Below, piece after piece: positions 1 to 9,595 of a stretch of 64,000 nt of DNA. The stretch covers positions 62,001 through 126,000 of the forward strand of contig JAXGPL010000003.1 of NCBI GenBank assembly GCA_040766985.1, in the 5' to 3' direction. A program made the position numbers and the translations under genes. The notes below the pieces were generated by a model that saw only the letters and a list, made by a program, of their open reading frames with translations, had not been told where the DNA came from and did no database searches. Numbering within the stretch: position 1 is the first letter of the stretch; every line of letters starts with the position of its first letter. Origin of the DNA: JAXGPL01 sp040766985 (lineage in GTDB: Bacteria; Bacillota; Sulfobacillia; JAUYEG01).

Positions 1-1
1 T

Positions 2-193
2 CACGTCTGGAAGGGGCCGCTCCTCAGCTTCGAAGGAGCTCAACTCAAAGGGCGCGATCCGGTCATGCTGGCGATCACCTATTCGGTCTGGGTCAGGTAC
101 GGGCGCCAGTACCACACCGCTCGGATCCCTGTGCCGGAGGGCCGCCTCGAACAGGCCCAACAGATCGTAAAGCAGCTCAGGCAGTCGAAGTGA
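2..193 (+). CDS. C-terminal end of an unidentified protein
   Basis: An open frame enters from the left edge and ends at TGA 191-193, giving the last 63 residues of a protein (it begins HVWKGPLLSFEGAQL and ends KQLRQSK). It has normal coding character, with a charged, Gln-rich end. No motif identifies a family and no function is proposed. A terminator hairpin follows about 17 bases downstream, which supports a real 3' end. Confidence 0.6.
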   Translation, partial: HVWKGPLLSFEGAQLKGRDPVMLAITYSVWVRYGRQYHTARIPVPEGRLEQAQQIVKQLRQSK

Positions 194-210
194 ACAAGGC
201 TCCGACGCAG

Positions 211-243
211 AAGGCCCGGCCTTGCGGCCGGACCTTCTTTCTG
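211..243 (+). terminator. Rho-independent terminator
   Basis: An 11-bp stem (AAGGCCCGGCC with GGCCGGACCTT, one C-A mismatch) around a TTGC loop is followed by CTTTCTGC. It lies between the partial gene on the left and the convergent M28 peptidase gene, so it may serve both directions. Confidence 0.7.
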
Positions 244-292
244 CTTCCAGCTTTCTGCTTCCATACTGGAGGCGGCAGTAACCTCTGTCCCT

Positions 293-1672
293 CTACTTCT
301 CGCCCGGGACAGGCCGCAGTTCGTATTCGAGCACCTCGTCGAGGCCCATCCTGCGCAGGCGTGCGCCGAGGTCCGCAGGCGTCTTGCGCTGGAGCGGCAG
401 TTGGTCGGCCGTGACAACCCGCAACAGCATCCTGGCGACGAAGATTGAGTCCATCTGCAGGGCCCGGGGATTGATTTTGTCGAGCGAATCCCAGTAGGTA
501 TGCCCGTAGCCGCGCGGCGCGCCGCCCGCCACCGGGTCGGACGACGTATAGCTTGAGGCAGGGAAGCCGGCCGCCGCGAACGGGTACATGTCGGAGTAAA
601 GGCTTGGGCTGTCACCGACGGTCACTTGGACCTCGTGCATATCCCGGAACATGGCGCGGAAGTAGGCCGTGTTCTCGGACCAGTTCTGCAGTGAGAAGAT
701 CCCGCGGGTGCCCCGTCCCGCGCCGTCGAGGTTGAGCATGAAGACGAAGTTCTCGCTCCTATGCGCGTCAACATAGGCGTAAGACCCGATCAGCCCCATT
801 TCCTCGCCCGCGAAGGCGACAAACCTGATCGTCCGGTCGATTTGCTCCTTGTGCGGCGCGAGAGCCCTGGCCGCCTGGAGGACCACAGCGGTGCCGGCAC
901 CGTTGTCATTGGCGGACTGGCTGATGTCGTGCCCGTCGTAGTGCCCGCCGACGACGACGACCTCGTCGGGCTTCGTCCGGCCGGTAATCTCGCCGATCAC
1001 ATTATAGGAGGTGCTGGGTGCCACGACGCAGGTGGATTCAATCCGGAGTGTCACCTGCCCCTGGCGGGCGATGCGCAGCAATTCCTGCCCTGATTCATAC
1101 GAAACCGAGATCGCCGGCACCTCGCATGCCTGGTTGAATCGCGCGGACCCCGTCTCAGGCAGCCCGCCGGGCTCGCCTCTCATCCAGATGAAACCGATCG
1201 CCCCGGCCTTGAGTGCCCGGCCCAGCTTCTCGCCCCGGTGCATCGCCCGGTGGAAGAACCGCGGGTTGGCGGTCGAGACCATCGCGATCGCACCCTTAAG
1301 CTTGGCCCGGTTGTCTTCGTAAGTCTGAGGGTCGCCGTCACCGAGATAGACGAGCGGCGCCTCGACCGTCCCGGGCGGGCAGTAAGGGAGGGCGATTGCG
1401 TCGATCGAACGCTGCACCGGCGCTGTCACGGTGAGCTTGATGGGCTTGCGGGTCCAGCCCATGCAGGGGAGGGCTTCCTTGTACGCCTTGTCCACCCCGT
1501 AGCCCTTGAGCACCTCAACGATATGGTCGGCTGCAGCCCTCTCCTCGTCGGTGCCGGTGAAGCGGGATCCGAACTTGTCGACCAATTCCTCGATAAAGTC
1601 AGCCCCACCTCGCGACAGATAAAGGTCGCCCAGGATCTGCCGGTCGATGCTTTCCAGCTTGGTACGGTCCAC
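293..1672 (-). CDS. M28 family zinc aminopeptidase with PA domain
   Basis: Metallopeptidase of family M28 (459 aa), probably releasing N-terminal amino acids from peptides. A protease-associated (PA) insert lies around residues 110-220. The zinc site is complete: His and Asp in GGHYDGHDISQSANDNG, Glu-Glu in FAGEEMGLIG, Asp in LNLDGAG and the late His in GYGHTYWDSLDK. No signal peptide is visible, so it is probably cytoplasmic. The start is taken as GTG 1672, because AGGAGG lies 8 bases upstream; the ATG at 1678 would sit only 2 bases from that site. It is divergent from the arginase-family gene. The family is certain; the substrate is not. Confidence 0.9.
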   Translation of the reverse strand: MDRTKLESIDRQILGDLYLSRGGADFIEELVDKFGSRFTGTDEERAAADHIVEVLKGYGVDKAYKEALPCMGWTRKPIKLTVTAPVQRSIDAIALPYCPPGTVEAPLVYLGDGDPQTYEDNRAKLKGAIAMVSTANPRFFHRAMHRGEKLGRALKAGAIGFIWMRGEPGGLPETGSARFNQACEVPAISVSYESGQELLRIARQGQVTLRIESTCVVAPSTSYNVIGEITGRTKPDEVVVVGGHYDGHDISQSANDNGAGTAVVLQAARALAPHKEQIDRTIRFVAFAGEEMGLIGSYAYVDAHRSENFVFMLNLDGAGRGTRGIFSLQNWSENTAYFRAMFRDMHEVQVTVGDSPSLYSDMYPFAAAGFPASSYTSSDPVAGGAPRGYGHTYWDSLDKINPRALQMDSIFVARMLLRVVTADQLPLQRKTPADLGARLRRMGLDEVLEYELRPVPGEK

Positions 1673-1881
1673 TTGCATCCCCTCCTTTGCGGTAGTACAT
1701 ACGGTTCTAGCGTAATTGGACGCGCCGCCGGACAATCCTTCTAGACTCGAAGGGACGGGATTCCGACGCGGAGGCGTAGACGCCCGCCAAGCGGAATCGT
1801 GGCGGGCCCTGGACCTCCAAGCAAGATAGGAGCCCCGCCTCAGAGAAACGATAGTCTAGAACCATGAGGAGGGGAACGGGT

Positions 1882-2805
1882 TTGCGGATTGCACTGCTTA
1901 CGCTGCCGTACAACACCCAGGGCAAGGGCCTCGGCGGTGGCGCCGGGCCGGCCGCGTTGCTCGGCGCCGGGCTGGCGGAGGAGATCGCCGCTCAGGGCCA
2001 TCTGGTGGTCTCGCCACGGGACGTGATCCTGACTCCGGAGGAAGAGTCCAGCTACGGTGGGTGGCAACGGGTAGGGACGGCCAACGGACACCTGGCCCGA
2101 CTGGTTGCCGCCGCGGGCCTTGACGGCGCGTTTGTGTTGGGGTTGTTTGCCGATTGCAACTCCGTCCTGGGCATGCTCGGCGGGCTCACGCGGACACAAG
2201 AGCGGGCCTGGCCCCGACGCGTCGGCCTGGTGTGGGTGGACGCCCACGGCGATTACAATACCCCTGAGACCAGTCCGAGCGGCATGCTCGGCGGCATGCC
2301 TGTGGCTACGGCCTGCGGCAAGTGCCTCTCCAGCCTACGCGAGCGAAGCGGGCTGCGTGTTCCACTGCAATCTCCAGACGTGATCATGGTCGGCCTCCGC
2401 GAGCTGGACCCCCCCGAACGGCAAGCGATCGAGGCGGACGGGATCGTCACCCTCAGCGCGGAGGACCTGGTCACGGGGTCCGAACGGATGCACTGGGCGA
2501 TGCGGCATCTCAGTGATCGGGAGGGGTTGATCTACGTACACGTTGACCTGGATATCCTCGACCCCGAGGTCGCCCCGGCCGCCGGCCTGCCGGCGCGGGG
2601 TGGCATCACTGGAGCGCAACTAGGTGCGGGACTCGCCGAGCTGATGGCCTATCCCAAGGTCGGGGCCCTGGCGCTGGTTTCCTACAGCCCGGACCGGGAC
2701 CCGGACGGGGCGACCAGACGCGAAGTGATGACCGCGATACTTGGTGCGACGGCCGGGCTGCCTGCCGGTTCGGGGGGCGTCACACCGCTGACCGCCGGCA
2801 GTTAG
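1882..2805 (+). CDS. Arginase/agmatinase-family ureohydrolase
   Basis: Member of the binuclear-manganese ureohydrolase superfamily (arginase, agmatinase, formiminoglutamase), about 307 aa. The metal motifs are present: Asp-His-Asp in WVDAHGDYNTP and the two Asp in VHVDLDILDP, with the GGxP-type glycine-rich segment MLGGMPVATACG between them. The best start is TTG 1882 (protein begins LRIALLTLPYN), because AGGAGG lies 9 bases upstream; the ATG at 1864 has no ribosome-binding site. Arginase would make ornithine, the substrate of the nearby rocD, but family members cannot be told apart by these motifs. Confidence 0.85.
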   Translation: MRIALLTLPYNTQGKGLGGGAGPAALLGAGLAEEIAAQGHLVVSPRDVILTPEEESSYGGWQRVGTANGHLARLVAAAGLDGAFVLGLFADCNSVLGMLGGLTRTQERAWPRRVGLVWVDAHGDYNTPETSPSGMLGGMPVATACGKCLSSLRERSGLRVPLQSPDVIMVGLRELDPPERQAIEADGIVTLSAEDLVTGSERMHWAMRHLSDREGLIYVHVDLDILDPEVAPAAGLPARGGITGAQLGAGLAELMAYPKVGALALVSYSPDRDPDGATRREVMTAILGATAGLPAGSGGVTPLTAGS

Positions 2806-2862
2806 GCCGGCGGCGGGCTTGGGAGCTTGGCCAAGGGCCGCACCGCCCAAGGGGGGTACACA

Positions 2863-3933
2863 ATGGCACGCATTGTGGTCGCGATGAGCGGCGGAGTCGA
2901 TAGCTCGGTCGCGGCGTTGCTTTGCATTCGCGAAGGCCACTCGGTGGTTGGAGCCACAATAGCCTTGGGGCAGGTCGAAAAGGCCGGACCCGACGTCGCC
3001 GAGGCTGCCGCCGTGGCGGCAATCCTTGGCATCCCCCACCACGTGTTCGACTTTGCGGCTCAATTCCAACGCATTGTTGTGGACCGTTTTTGCGGGGAAT
3101 ACATGCGCGGACAGACTCCAAACCCCTGCGTGGTGTGCAACCCGGAGATCAAGTTCGGGCTCCTTTTGACCGAGGCGACCGCGCTCGGAGCGGACTACCT
3201 CGCCACCGGGCACTACGTCCGGCTCGGGCGGAGCGAGTCGGGGCGGCTTACCCTGCTGCGCGCCACTGACGGCGCCAAGGACCAGAGCTATACGCTATAC
3301 CGGCTCACTCAGGCGCAACTGGGTAAGTCCCGGTTTCCGCTCGGCGGCCTCACCAAATCCGAGGCCCGCGCTCTCGCGTCCGAAGCGGGACTGCCCGTCG
3401 CCGACCGCCCTGAGAGCCAAGACCTCTGCTTTGCGGTCTCGTCGGACTATCGCGCGATGCTAAATCAAGCGGCAGTCGACGGTGCCGCGGAAGGCCTTGA
3501 TCCGGGACCGATCCTCGACGCATCGGGGAGGGTTATCGGCCGGCACGAAGGTATCGCCAACTACACGGTCGGTCAACGCAAGGGGCTGGGGCTGACCAGC
3601 CGGGAGCCGCTTTACGTGCTCGCGATACGTCCGGCTGAACGCGCGGTCGTCGTGGGCCCTGTGGAATCGACGTACAGTCACGGGCTGACCGCCTCGGACT
3701 GCAGCTGGATGGCCATTGACGGCCTGGGGTCGGGCCCGGTCCGGGCGGAGGTGAAAATCAGATACAGCAGCCGGCCGGCCTGGGCGACGGTCACGCAGGC
3801 GGCACAGCCCGGTTGCGTTGAGGTGCTGTTTGATACGCCCCAGCGATCAGTCACGCCCGGGCAGGCTGCTGTGTTCTACAGCGGTGACGAACTGCTCGGA
3901 GGCGGCACCATCGACCACCCCATCCCGGATTGA
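2863..3933 (+). CDS. mnmA: tRNA-specific 2-thiouridylase MnmA
   Basis: Transfers sulfur to U34 of tRNA-Lys, -Glu and -Gln in an ATP-dependent reaction. The protein is 356 aa, normal for the family. The PP-loop SGGVDSS is at residues 9-15, the first catalytic Cys is in NPCVVCNPEIKFG, and the second, persulfide-forming Cys is in ESQDLCF. GQRKGLG of the central domain is also present. ATG 2863 follows AGGGGGG at 5-6 bases; the TTG at 2827 lacks a site. It lies 57 bases after the ureohydrolase and may share its transcript. No cysteine desulfurase partner is nearby. Confidence 0.95.
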   Translation: MARIVVAMSGGVDSSVAALLCIREGHSVVGATIALGQVEKAGPDVAEAAAVAAILGIPHHVFDFAAQFQRIVVDRFCGEYMRGQTPNPCVVCNPEIKFGLLLTEATALGADYLATGHYVRLGRSESGRLTLLRATDGAKDQSYTLYRLTQAQLGKSRFPLGGLTKSEARALASEAGLPVADRPESQDLCFAVSSDYRAMLNQAAVDGAAEGLDPGPILDASGRVIGRHEGIANYTVGQRKGLGLTSREPLYVLAIRPAERAVVVGPVESTYSHGLTASDCSWMAIDGLGSGPVRAEVKIRYSSRPAWATVTQAAQPGCVEVLFDTPQRSVTPGQAAVFYSGDELLGGGTIDHPIPD

Positions 3934-4082
3934 TTTCCCTATCACTGCCACTTGACGCTTATTTTGGGCCCTCCCAGCATCGACCAATGAACTAACAAAC
4001 GGACTAAAACCTTGCCCCCTGCTGGAGGTGCCGCGTTCTGAAGCCGATACGGCCGGTTCAGTCGGGTCTCGAGGAACATCGC

Positions 4083-6560
4083 TTGAGGATGCTCTTCGAG
4101 CGGCTTCATACTGTGGCCATCGCCATCCTCTTCATCGCCCTCCTTGTGGGCCTCGCCGGGTCGTCGCTTGATGTCGAGAACAAGTCTCGCGCAACCCAGA
4201 TGATCGTCTTTTCCCTCTCGTCCGCGGCCGGACTCGCCGCCCTGTCTCTGGCAGGCCTGATGTGGTCCGGCAAGAAGACCGAGCAGTTCGGCTGGGCAAT
4301 CACTGCCATATGCTTGACGGCGGTGGTCACCTATTTCACCGGCGGCACCAGTTCCCGGTTTGCGCCGCTCCCGCTTCTCATCCTGGTCCTGGACGCGCCG
4401 TTTCACGCAAGCAGACGGGTTTGGTGGCTCGGCGGAACCTCCGCCGCGGCGTTGGCCGCCCCGTTGGCCTACGACTTTCATACCTGGTACCTCGGCCTGG
4501 TTATCTTCGGCTGGGGCATCATCGGCACAGTGGTCTTCTTCTCGACCGGAGTCATCACGATGCTCAGACGGCAGCGGTATCAGACGCGTGAGCTTGCGGC
4601 GCTGGCACAGGCGTCACAACTCGCTGCGTCACTTGACCCCGAGGCCACCCTGGTGGGCACGGTTCGAATGCTCCGGCACTTGCTCGAGCCTCACGCGGTC
4701 ATCCTCTACCTGGCCAGCGAAGCCAGAGACACCCTTATCCCCAAGCACATGTATTTCGACCCCGAGGTATTCTCAGGCGACCGCGCCGAAGCCGTCAGCG
4801 GGGCGTCCGCGCCCTGGGGCAAGGGCGTCGTCGGAAGATCCGCGGTCGATGGGGCTCCGCTGCTGATTCGGGATGTCAGCACAGACCCGCGTGTGATTCA
4901 GATTCCGGGCACGATAATGCGCCGGGAAACCTATATCATCGTCCCCTTGAGGTGTGGGGACGAGACCGTCGGCGTCCTGCGCGTGAGCCGCGACGGCGCC
5001 GCGCAATACGATAAGGACGACCTCACGCTGGCGACGATCTTTGCCAATCAAGCCGCAGTCTCGATCGCGAACGCCCGTCTGTTCGAAAAGACGCGGCAGG
5101 CGGAACTCGCCGCTCGTGAGTCTGAACAACACTACATCAGGCTGACTCGAAATGCAGGTGAGGTCATCCTTCAGATTTCCGGTGCCGATCTCAGCGTATT
5201 GAGCATCAACGAGGCGGGTGAACAGATCCTCGGTTACTCCCGCGACGAATTCCGGTCTGAGCCGGGTCTTCTGCGCAAGGCCATGGACGAGGCTTCCTGG
5301 GAGTTGCTCCTGCAGGTCAAGGACCAACTGGCAAGCGGAGCGGACGCGATTCGTGACGTGGTCTTGAGCTGGACGAGCAAGGACGGACGCCTGGTGATCC
5401 TTGATCACGTCATGATGCCGTTCCGCAATTCAAGCGAGCAATTCGTCGGCCTTGAGACGATTGCCCGTGATATCACCGAGCGACACCGGATGGAGTCAAA
5501 AATCCGGCAACTCACGTTCAACGACCAACTGACCGGCATATACAACCGCGCCTACTTCGAACAGGAACTGAGACGGCTCGATTCAGCCGCCTGTCTGCCG
5601 CTGACCATAGTCCTTGGTGACATCAACGGCCTCAAATTGGTCAATGACGCCTTCGGCCACCAGACCGGCGACCAACTCCTGGCGCGCGCCGCGCAACTCC
5701 TCAACTCGGTCCTCAGGCGGTCGGACATCATCTCGCGCTGGGGCGGCGACGAATTCGCCATGATCCTGCCCGGTGTGGACGAGCAGGCAGCGACGGAGAT
5801 TATGTTCCGGATCCGGTCCGCCCTGCGGCGGGCCGATCCAAAGCCGATCCCGCTGAGCATCGCCCTCGGTATGTGCACCAAGGTTTCGCCGGGTCAGGGA
5901 ATCCAGGATGTGATCCGTGAGGCTGAGGAGCGGATGTACCGGAACAAGCTCCTCGAATCCAAGAGCACGCACAGCTCGATCATCTCCTCGCTTGAGAAGA
6001 CCCTCTGGGAAAAGACGCATGAGACCGAGGAACACGCCCGGCGGATGCAGGAAGTCGCACGTGCCCTCGGCGTCGACATGGGCCTGAGCGAGGACCAGTT
6101 GACCAATCTATCGCTTCTGGCGATCCTGCACGATGTCGGAAAGGTGGCCATTCCCGACGATATCTTGCTCAAGCCGGCGAAGCTGACGGCCGAGGAATGG
6201 CAGACCATGAAGCGGCACCCCGAAATCGGGTACCGTATCGCCGTGGCCAGCGCCAACCTCGCCCCCATCGCCGACCTCATTCTCAGCCACCACGAGCACT
6301 GGGATGGCAGCGGCTATCCGCGCGGCCTCGCCGGCGAGGACATCCCGCTTCTGGCCCGCATTATTGCCGTCGCTGACGCCTACGACGTCATGACCAGCGG
6401 ACGCCCGTACCGCAGAGCGATGACAGAGGAAGAGGCGATGGCGGAACTCAAGCGGTGCAGCGGGACTCAGTTCGACCCGGCAGTCGTGGCCGCCCTGCTT
6501 GCGATGGGCGGTGGACGAGCCGCCTACCGTCAGGCGGCCGGAGGCTGGCACGATGACTAG
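4083..6560 (+). CDS. Membrane GAF-PAS-GGDEF-HD-GYP protein (c-di-GMP turnover)
   Basis: An 825-residue signalling protein with both c-di-GMP synthesis and hydrolysis modules. The order is: hydrophobic membrane segments at residues 1-160, GAF about 175-340, PAS about 350-465, GGDEF about 480-625 and HD-GYP about 640-800. The cyclase motif GGDEF (residues 554-558) is intact, and an RxxD inhibitory site (RRSD) stands exactly five residues before it. The phosphodiesterase half keeps HDVGK (His683) and HHEHWDGSGYP. TTG 4083 has GAGGA 7 bases upstream; ATG 4089 is the alternative. It precedes the ger operon by 78 bases, but a regulatory link to germination is only inferred from position. Confidence 0.93.
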   Translation: MRMLFERLHTVAIAILFIALLVGLAGSSLDVENKSRATQMIVFSLSSAAGLAALSLAGLMWSGKKTEQFGWAITAICLTAVVTYFTGGTSSRFAPLPLLILVLDAPFHASRRVWWLGGTSAAALAAPLAYDFHTWYLGLVIFGWGIIGTVVFFSTGVITMLRRQRYQTRELAALAQASQLAASLDPEATLVGTVRMLRHLLEPHAVILYLASEARDTLIPKHMYFDPEVFSGDRAEAVSGASAPWGKGVVGRSAVDGAPLLIRDVSTDPRVIQIPGTIMRRETYIIVPLRCGDETVGVLRVSRDGAAQYDKDDLTLATIFANQAAVSIANARLFEKTRQAELAARESEQHYIRLTRNAGEVILQISGADLSVLSINEAGEQILGYSRDEFRSEPGLLRKAMDEASWELLLQVKDQLASGADAIRDVVLSWTSKDGRLVILDHVMMPFRNSSEQFVGLETIARDITERHRMESKIRQLTFNDQLTGIYNRAYFEQELRRLDSAACLPLTIVLGDINGLKLVNDAFGHQTGDQLLARAAQLLNSVLRRSDIISRWGGDEFAMILPGVDEQAATEIMFRIRSALRRADPKPIPLSIALGMCTKVSPGQGIQDVIREAEERMYRNKLLESKSTHSSIISSLEKTLWEKTHETEEHARRMQEVARALGVDMGLSEDQLTNLSLLAILHDVGKVAIPDDILLKPAKLTAEEWQTMKRHPEIGYRIAVASANLAPIADLILSHHEHWDGSGYPRGLAGEDIPLLARIIAVADAYDVMTSGRPYRRAMTEEEAMAELKRCSGTQFDPAVVAALLAMGGGRAAYRQAAGGWHDD

Positions 6561-6638
6561 GAGCCCACATACCCGGGCACCCGGCACCGATTTTTCCATG
6601 GGCTGATATCCTAAGCCAAACCCCAGCACACTATCTGC

Positions 6639-8474
6639 ATGGACTTGCGGAAGTATTTGCGGCGCATCTTTCTTGAACCCGCTCCGCCGACGGATTTCTC
6701 GATCGAGGACCGTGGCGAGCCAGGCATTCCCGGCGGCGGAGAAGACGTCGTGGACGGGCACGTCCGCGAGGAACCTCCGTTCGCAACCGGGGAGCAGAGG
6801 AGGTACCGCAGGCGGCGCATCCTCGCCCACGGGAAGCACCGCGAGGCCACGCGGCCGAGGCCTGAGGACGCTCTCCCGCCGCCGGTCACCCCCTTCGGGG
6901 GAATGAGCGAATCCGAGCGTGAATTGCTCGGCAACAGGCTGTCGCGAAGGCTTGAGAAGAACAAACAAGCGATCATGCGGATGTTCCACGCTCCCCGTAA
7001 CGAAGACCTAATCCTCCGGGAGTTTGCCGTCGCCTCCAGCGGCGATGAGGTTGAAGCGGCATTGTTCACAATGCAGGGGATCTCCGACCCCGACGCGGTC
7101 GAGCGGGTCCTGCTCAGGGCCATCCTCCAGTTGAACACCGAAAAGGTTCCCTACCCCATCACCGTTGACACGCTGCGTGGACGGCTGATACCGGAACGGT
7201 CCGTGCGGACCGCGGTTATCTACTCCGAAGTGGTCGAGGCGATCGTCGAGGGCAACACTGTCATCATGGTCCAGGGCGAGGCCAAGGCCCTGATCTGTGA
7301 AACCCAACGCCACCTCAGCCGGCCGCTGTCGGAATCGATAACAGAGGCGGTTGTGCGTGGCCCGCACACCAGTTTCGTCGAGAACCTCATCACTAACAAA
7401 TCGCTTATCAGAACGATGCTGGCTACGCCCAAGCTGGTCGCAGAGCGAATTGACAGCGGCGCCTTCAACCACGCGGCCCACGCCATCTTGTACATCGATG
7501 GGATTACCAACCCCAAGCTCGTTGACGAAGTGCGGCGGCGGATGGCGTCGATCAAGGTCGGCACGCTGTTGACCAACGAGATGGTCGCCAACTACATCGG
7601 CGACCGCCCGGCGAGCCCGTTCCCCGCCGCAATGATGACGGAGCGACCGGACCGCGTCGCGTCCATGATCCTGGAGGGCCACGTCGCGATACTCAACGAA
7701 TCGCCTTCTGCCGTAGTCGTGCCCGTGACGCTGTGGTCCTTGATGCAGTCGGCAGAGGACTACTACGTCAATCCACTGCTCGGTTCGTTTCTACGCCTGG
7801 TGCGGTGGACCGCCATGGGCCTGGCGTTGTTCCTGAGCCCTCTGTATGTGGCCGTTGTCACCTTCCACCCCGAGATGGTACCGACGCAACTGCTGCTATC
7901 ACTTGCGGCAACGCGTGAACCAATCCCCTTCCCGGCGTTTGTCGAGGTGCTGGTGCTCGAGTCTGCTTTCGAGCTGATCCGCGAGGCGGGAATCCGCATC
8001 CCGAACGTAATCGGCCCGACAATCGGCATCGTCGGCGCTGTCATCCTTGGCCAGGCCGCCGTTCAGGCGAGGATTATCAGCCCGATAATGGTCGTCCTCG
8101 TCGCCATCTCCGGGTTAGGCGTATTCGCGGTGCCCGATTACAGCCTGGGACTCCTGGTCCGGGTGACGAAGTACGTGCTGATGATCGTCGCCGGGATTCT
8201 AGGCATTCCCGGACTGACCATGGCGGCGGTATTCTTGCTTACCAACCTGCTGTCTCTCCGTTCATTCGGTGTCCCGGTCACGGCTCCGGTGCTCCCCTCT
8301 CAGCCGCACGCAGCAGACGCCTTCTGGCGGGCGAGCGCGCGCGCGATGTGGCGCCGACCTGCCCATACCCGGCCGCCGTCCGGCCGCCGCCATCCCAAGC
8401 AGGCGCCCGTGGCCGAGATGGAAGCAGCTGGGGACCGGAGGAGACGGAGCAAGGACGATGAGCATACGCCGTGA
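6639..8474 (+). CDS. gerA: Spore germination protein GerA family, subunit A
   Basis: The A subunit of a nutrient germinant receptor in the inner spore membrane (611 aa, longer than the usual 480-550). The first ~100 residues are an Arg/Pro/Gly-rich extension. The conserved soluble region follows (EDLILREFAV; ITVDTLRGRLIPERSV), then the membrane domain at about residues 370-545, with NVIGPTIGIVGAVILGQAAV typical of the family. The C terminus is basic and disordered. No clear ribosome-binding site precedes ATG 6639; ATG 6903 would give a conventional length. It overlaps gerB by four bases (GTGA). Confidence 0.92.
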   Translation: MDLRKYLRRIFLEPAPPTDFSIEDRGEPGIPGGGEDVVDGHVREEPPFATGEQRRYRRRRILAHGKHREATRPRPEDALPPPVTPFGGMSESERELLGNRLSRRLEKNKQAIMRMFHAPRNEDLILREFAVASSGDEVEAALFTMQGISDPDAVERVLLRAILQLNTEKVPYPITVDTLRGRLIPERSVRTAVIYSEVVEAIVEGNTVIMVQGEAKALICETQRHLSRPLSESITEAVVRGPHTSFVENLITNKSLIRTMLATPKLVAERIDSGAFNHAAHAILYIDGITNPKLVDEVRRRMASIKVGTLLTNEMVANYIGDRPASPFPAAMMTERPDRVASMILEGHVAILNESPSAVVVPVTLWSLMQSAEDYYVNPLLGSFLRLVRWTAMGLALFLSPLYVAVVTFHPEMVPTQLLLSLAATREPIPFPAFVEVLVLESAFELIREAGIRIPNVIGPTIGIVGAVILGQAAVQARIISPIMVVLVAISGLGVFAVPDYSLGLLVRVTKYVLMIVAGILGIPGLTMAAVFLLTNLLSLRSFGVPVTAPVLPSQPHAADAFWRASARAMWRRPAHTRPPSGRRHPKQAPVAEMEAAGDRRRRSKDDEHTP

Positions 8475-9595
8475 GCGGCAGAGCCGATGTGCCAGCTGAG
8501 CCGCTGATCCGCGACGGACGCATCGGCTGGCCCGAGGCGGCCGCCATCCTGTTCATGTCGGAGGTCATGAAGGCCTTCCTGGCCTTTCCCGAACGGATGG
8601 CCAAGGGGGCGATGACCGCCGCCTGGGTTGTCCCGATAGCATCGGCGCTCCTTTCCGCAGTCTGGATTGCCGCTATGGTCGCACTGCTGAAGCGATACCC
8701 TGGCCTCAACCTGATTGACGTCAGCAAGAAACTGGCCGGGAGAACAGTGGGGGCATTGCTCGGCATCGCGTTCTTCGCTTACTCGGCAGGGCTGTGCGCC
8801 GCCTGCGCATACCAGATCGGCAGCGCTCTCATATCCACCTATCTGCCACGCACCCCGTTGAGCTTCCTGCTGATTCTGGGATTCGCCCTCGGGGCATACG
8901 TGGCCGCCAGCGGCACCGAGGTCGTGGGCAGACTCTGCGTGGTGTGGGGCATATTCACGGCCTGCTCAGTGCTGCTGCTCGTGCTGCTGACAATCCCTTC
9001 GTGGGGCACGGAGCAGTTCTACCCCCTGCTCGGGCCGGGCGTCGGCGCACTGGCCAAGACCGCATTTGTCAGGCAGGCTGTGTACTCGGAAATCATGGTG
9101 CTTGGCGTGATCGCCGCATACATCAGGAAACCGCGCGACATCGGCCGCGCAGCGATCTGGGGGACGGTCGCGTCGGCTGTGATGCTCACAGTTGTGGTGA
9201 TCGCGGCACACATGGTCCTTACCTATCCCAGATTGATACAGCAATCCGCCTCGCTTTTGCGTGTGGCTCGACGTGTTTACCTTGGCCGCTTCTTTCAGCG
9301 CTTTGACTCCCTGTTTGTCCTTATTTGGCTCGGCTCCGGCGTGGTGCGTATGGGGCTTGGTGTCTACGCAGGCAGCATTGCTTTGGCGTCCGCTTTTGGC
9401 CTGCGTGCATACCGGCCCCTCACTCCGCTTGTTGCCTTGGCAACCCTCGTCTGCGCCTCCTTGATCCCGGACACCAGCACTTCCGTGATCATCGACTTTG
9501 ACATCCTCAGGCCATATGGCGTGATCTTGATCATGGGCTGGCCGCTGGCGATGTTTGCGCTTAGCAGGCTTCGGCCTCGGAGACGCAGGCCGTGA
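8471..9595 (+). CDS. gerB: Spore germination permease, GerB family
   Basis: B subunit of the germinant receptor, an amino-acid-permease-like (APC superfamily) protein that binds the nutrient germinant. It has 374 residues with about ten hydrophobic segments. The N-terminal ILFMSEVMKAFLAFPERM segment is typical of family members. The GTG start overlaps the gerA stop as GTGA, and its own stop overlaps the gerC start in the same way, so the three subunits are translationally coupled. The substrate cannot be read from sequence. Confidence 0.92.
   Translation: MSGRADVPAEPLIRDGRIGWPEAAAILFMSEVMKAFLAFPERMAKGAMTAAWVVPIASALLSAVWIAAMVALLKRYPGLNLIDVSKKLAGRTVGALLGIAFFAYSAGLCAACAYQIGSALISTYLPRTPLSFLLILGFALGAYVAASGTEVVGRLCVVWGIFTACSVLLLVLLTIPSWGTEQFYPLLGPGVGALAKTAFVRQAVYSEIMVLGVIAAYIRKPRDIGRAAIWGTVASAVMLTVVVIAAHMVLTYPRLIQQSASLLRVARRVYLGRFFQRFDSLFVLIWLGSGVVRMGLGVYAGSIALASAFGLRAYRPLTPLVALATLVCASLIPDTSTSVIIDFDILRPYGVILIMGWPLAMFALSRLRPRRRRP

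Noticed and set aside
1736..1881. Inverted repeat GATTCCG...CGGAATC between the divergent M28 and ureohydrolase genes
   Set aside because: Seven bases separated by a long spacer in GC-rich DNA; not enough to call an operator or T-box, and no T-box sequence is present.
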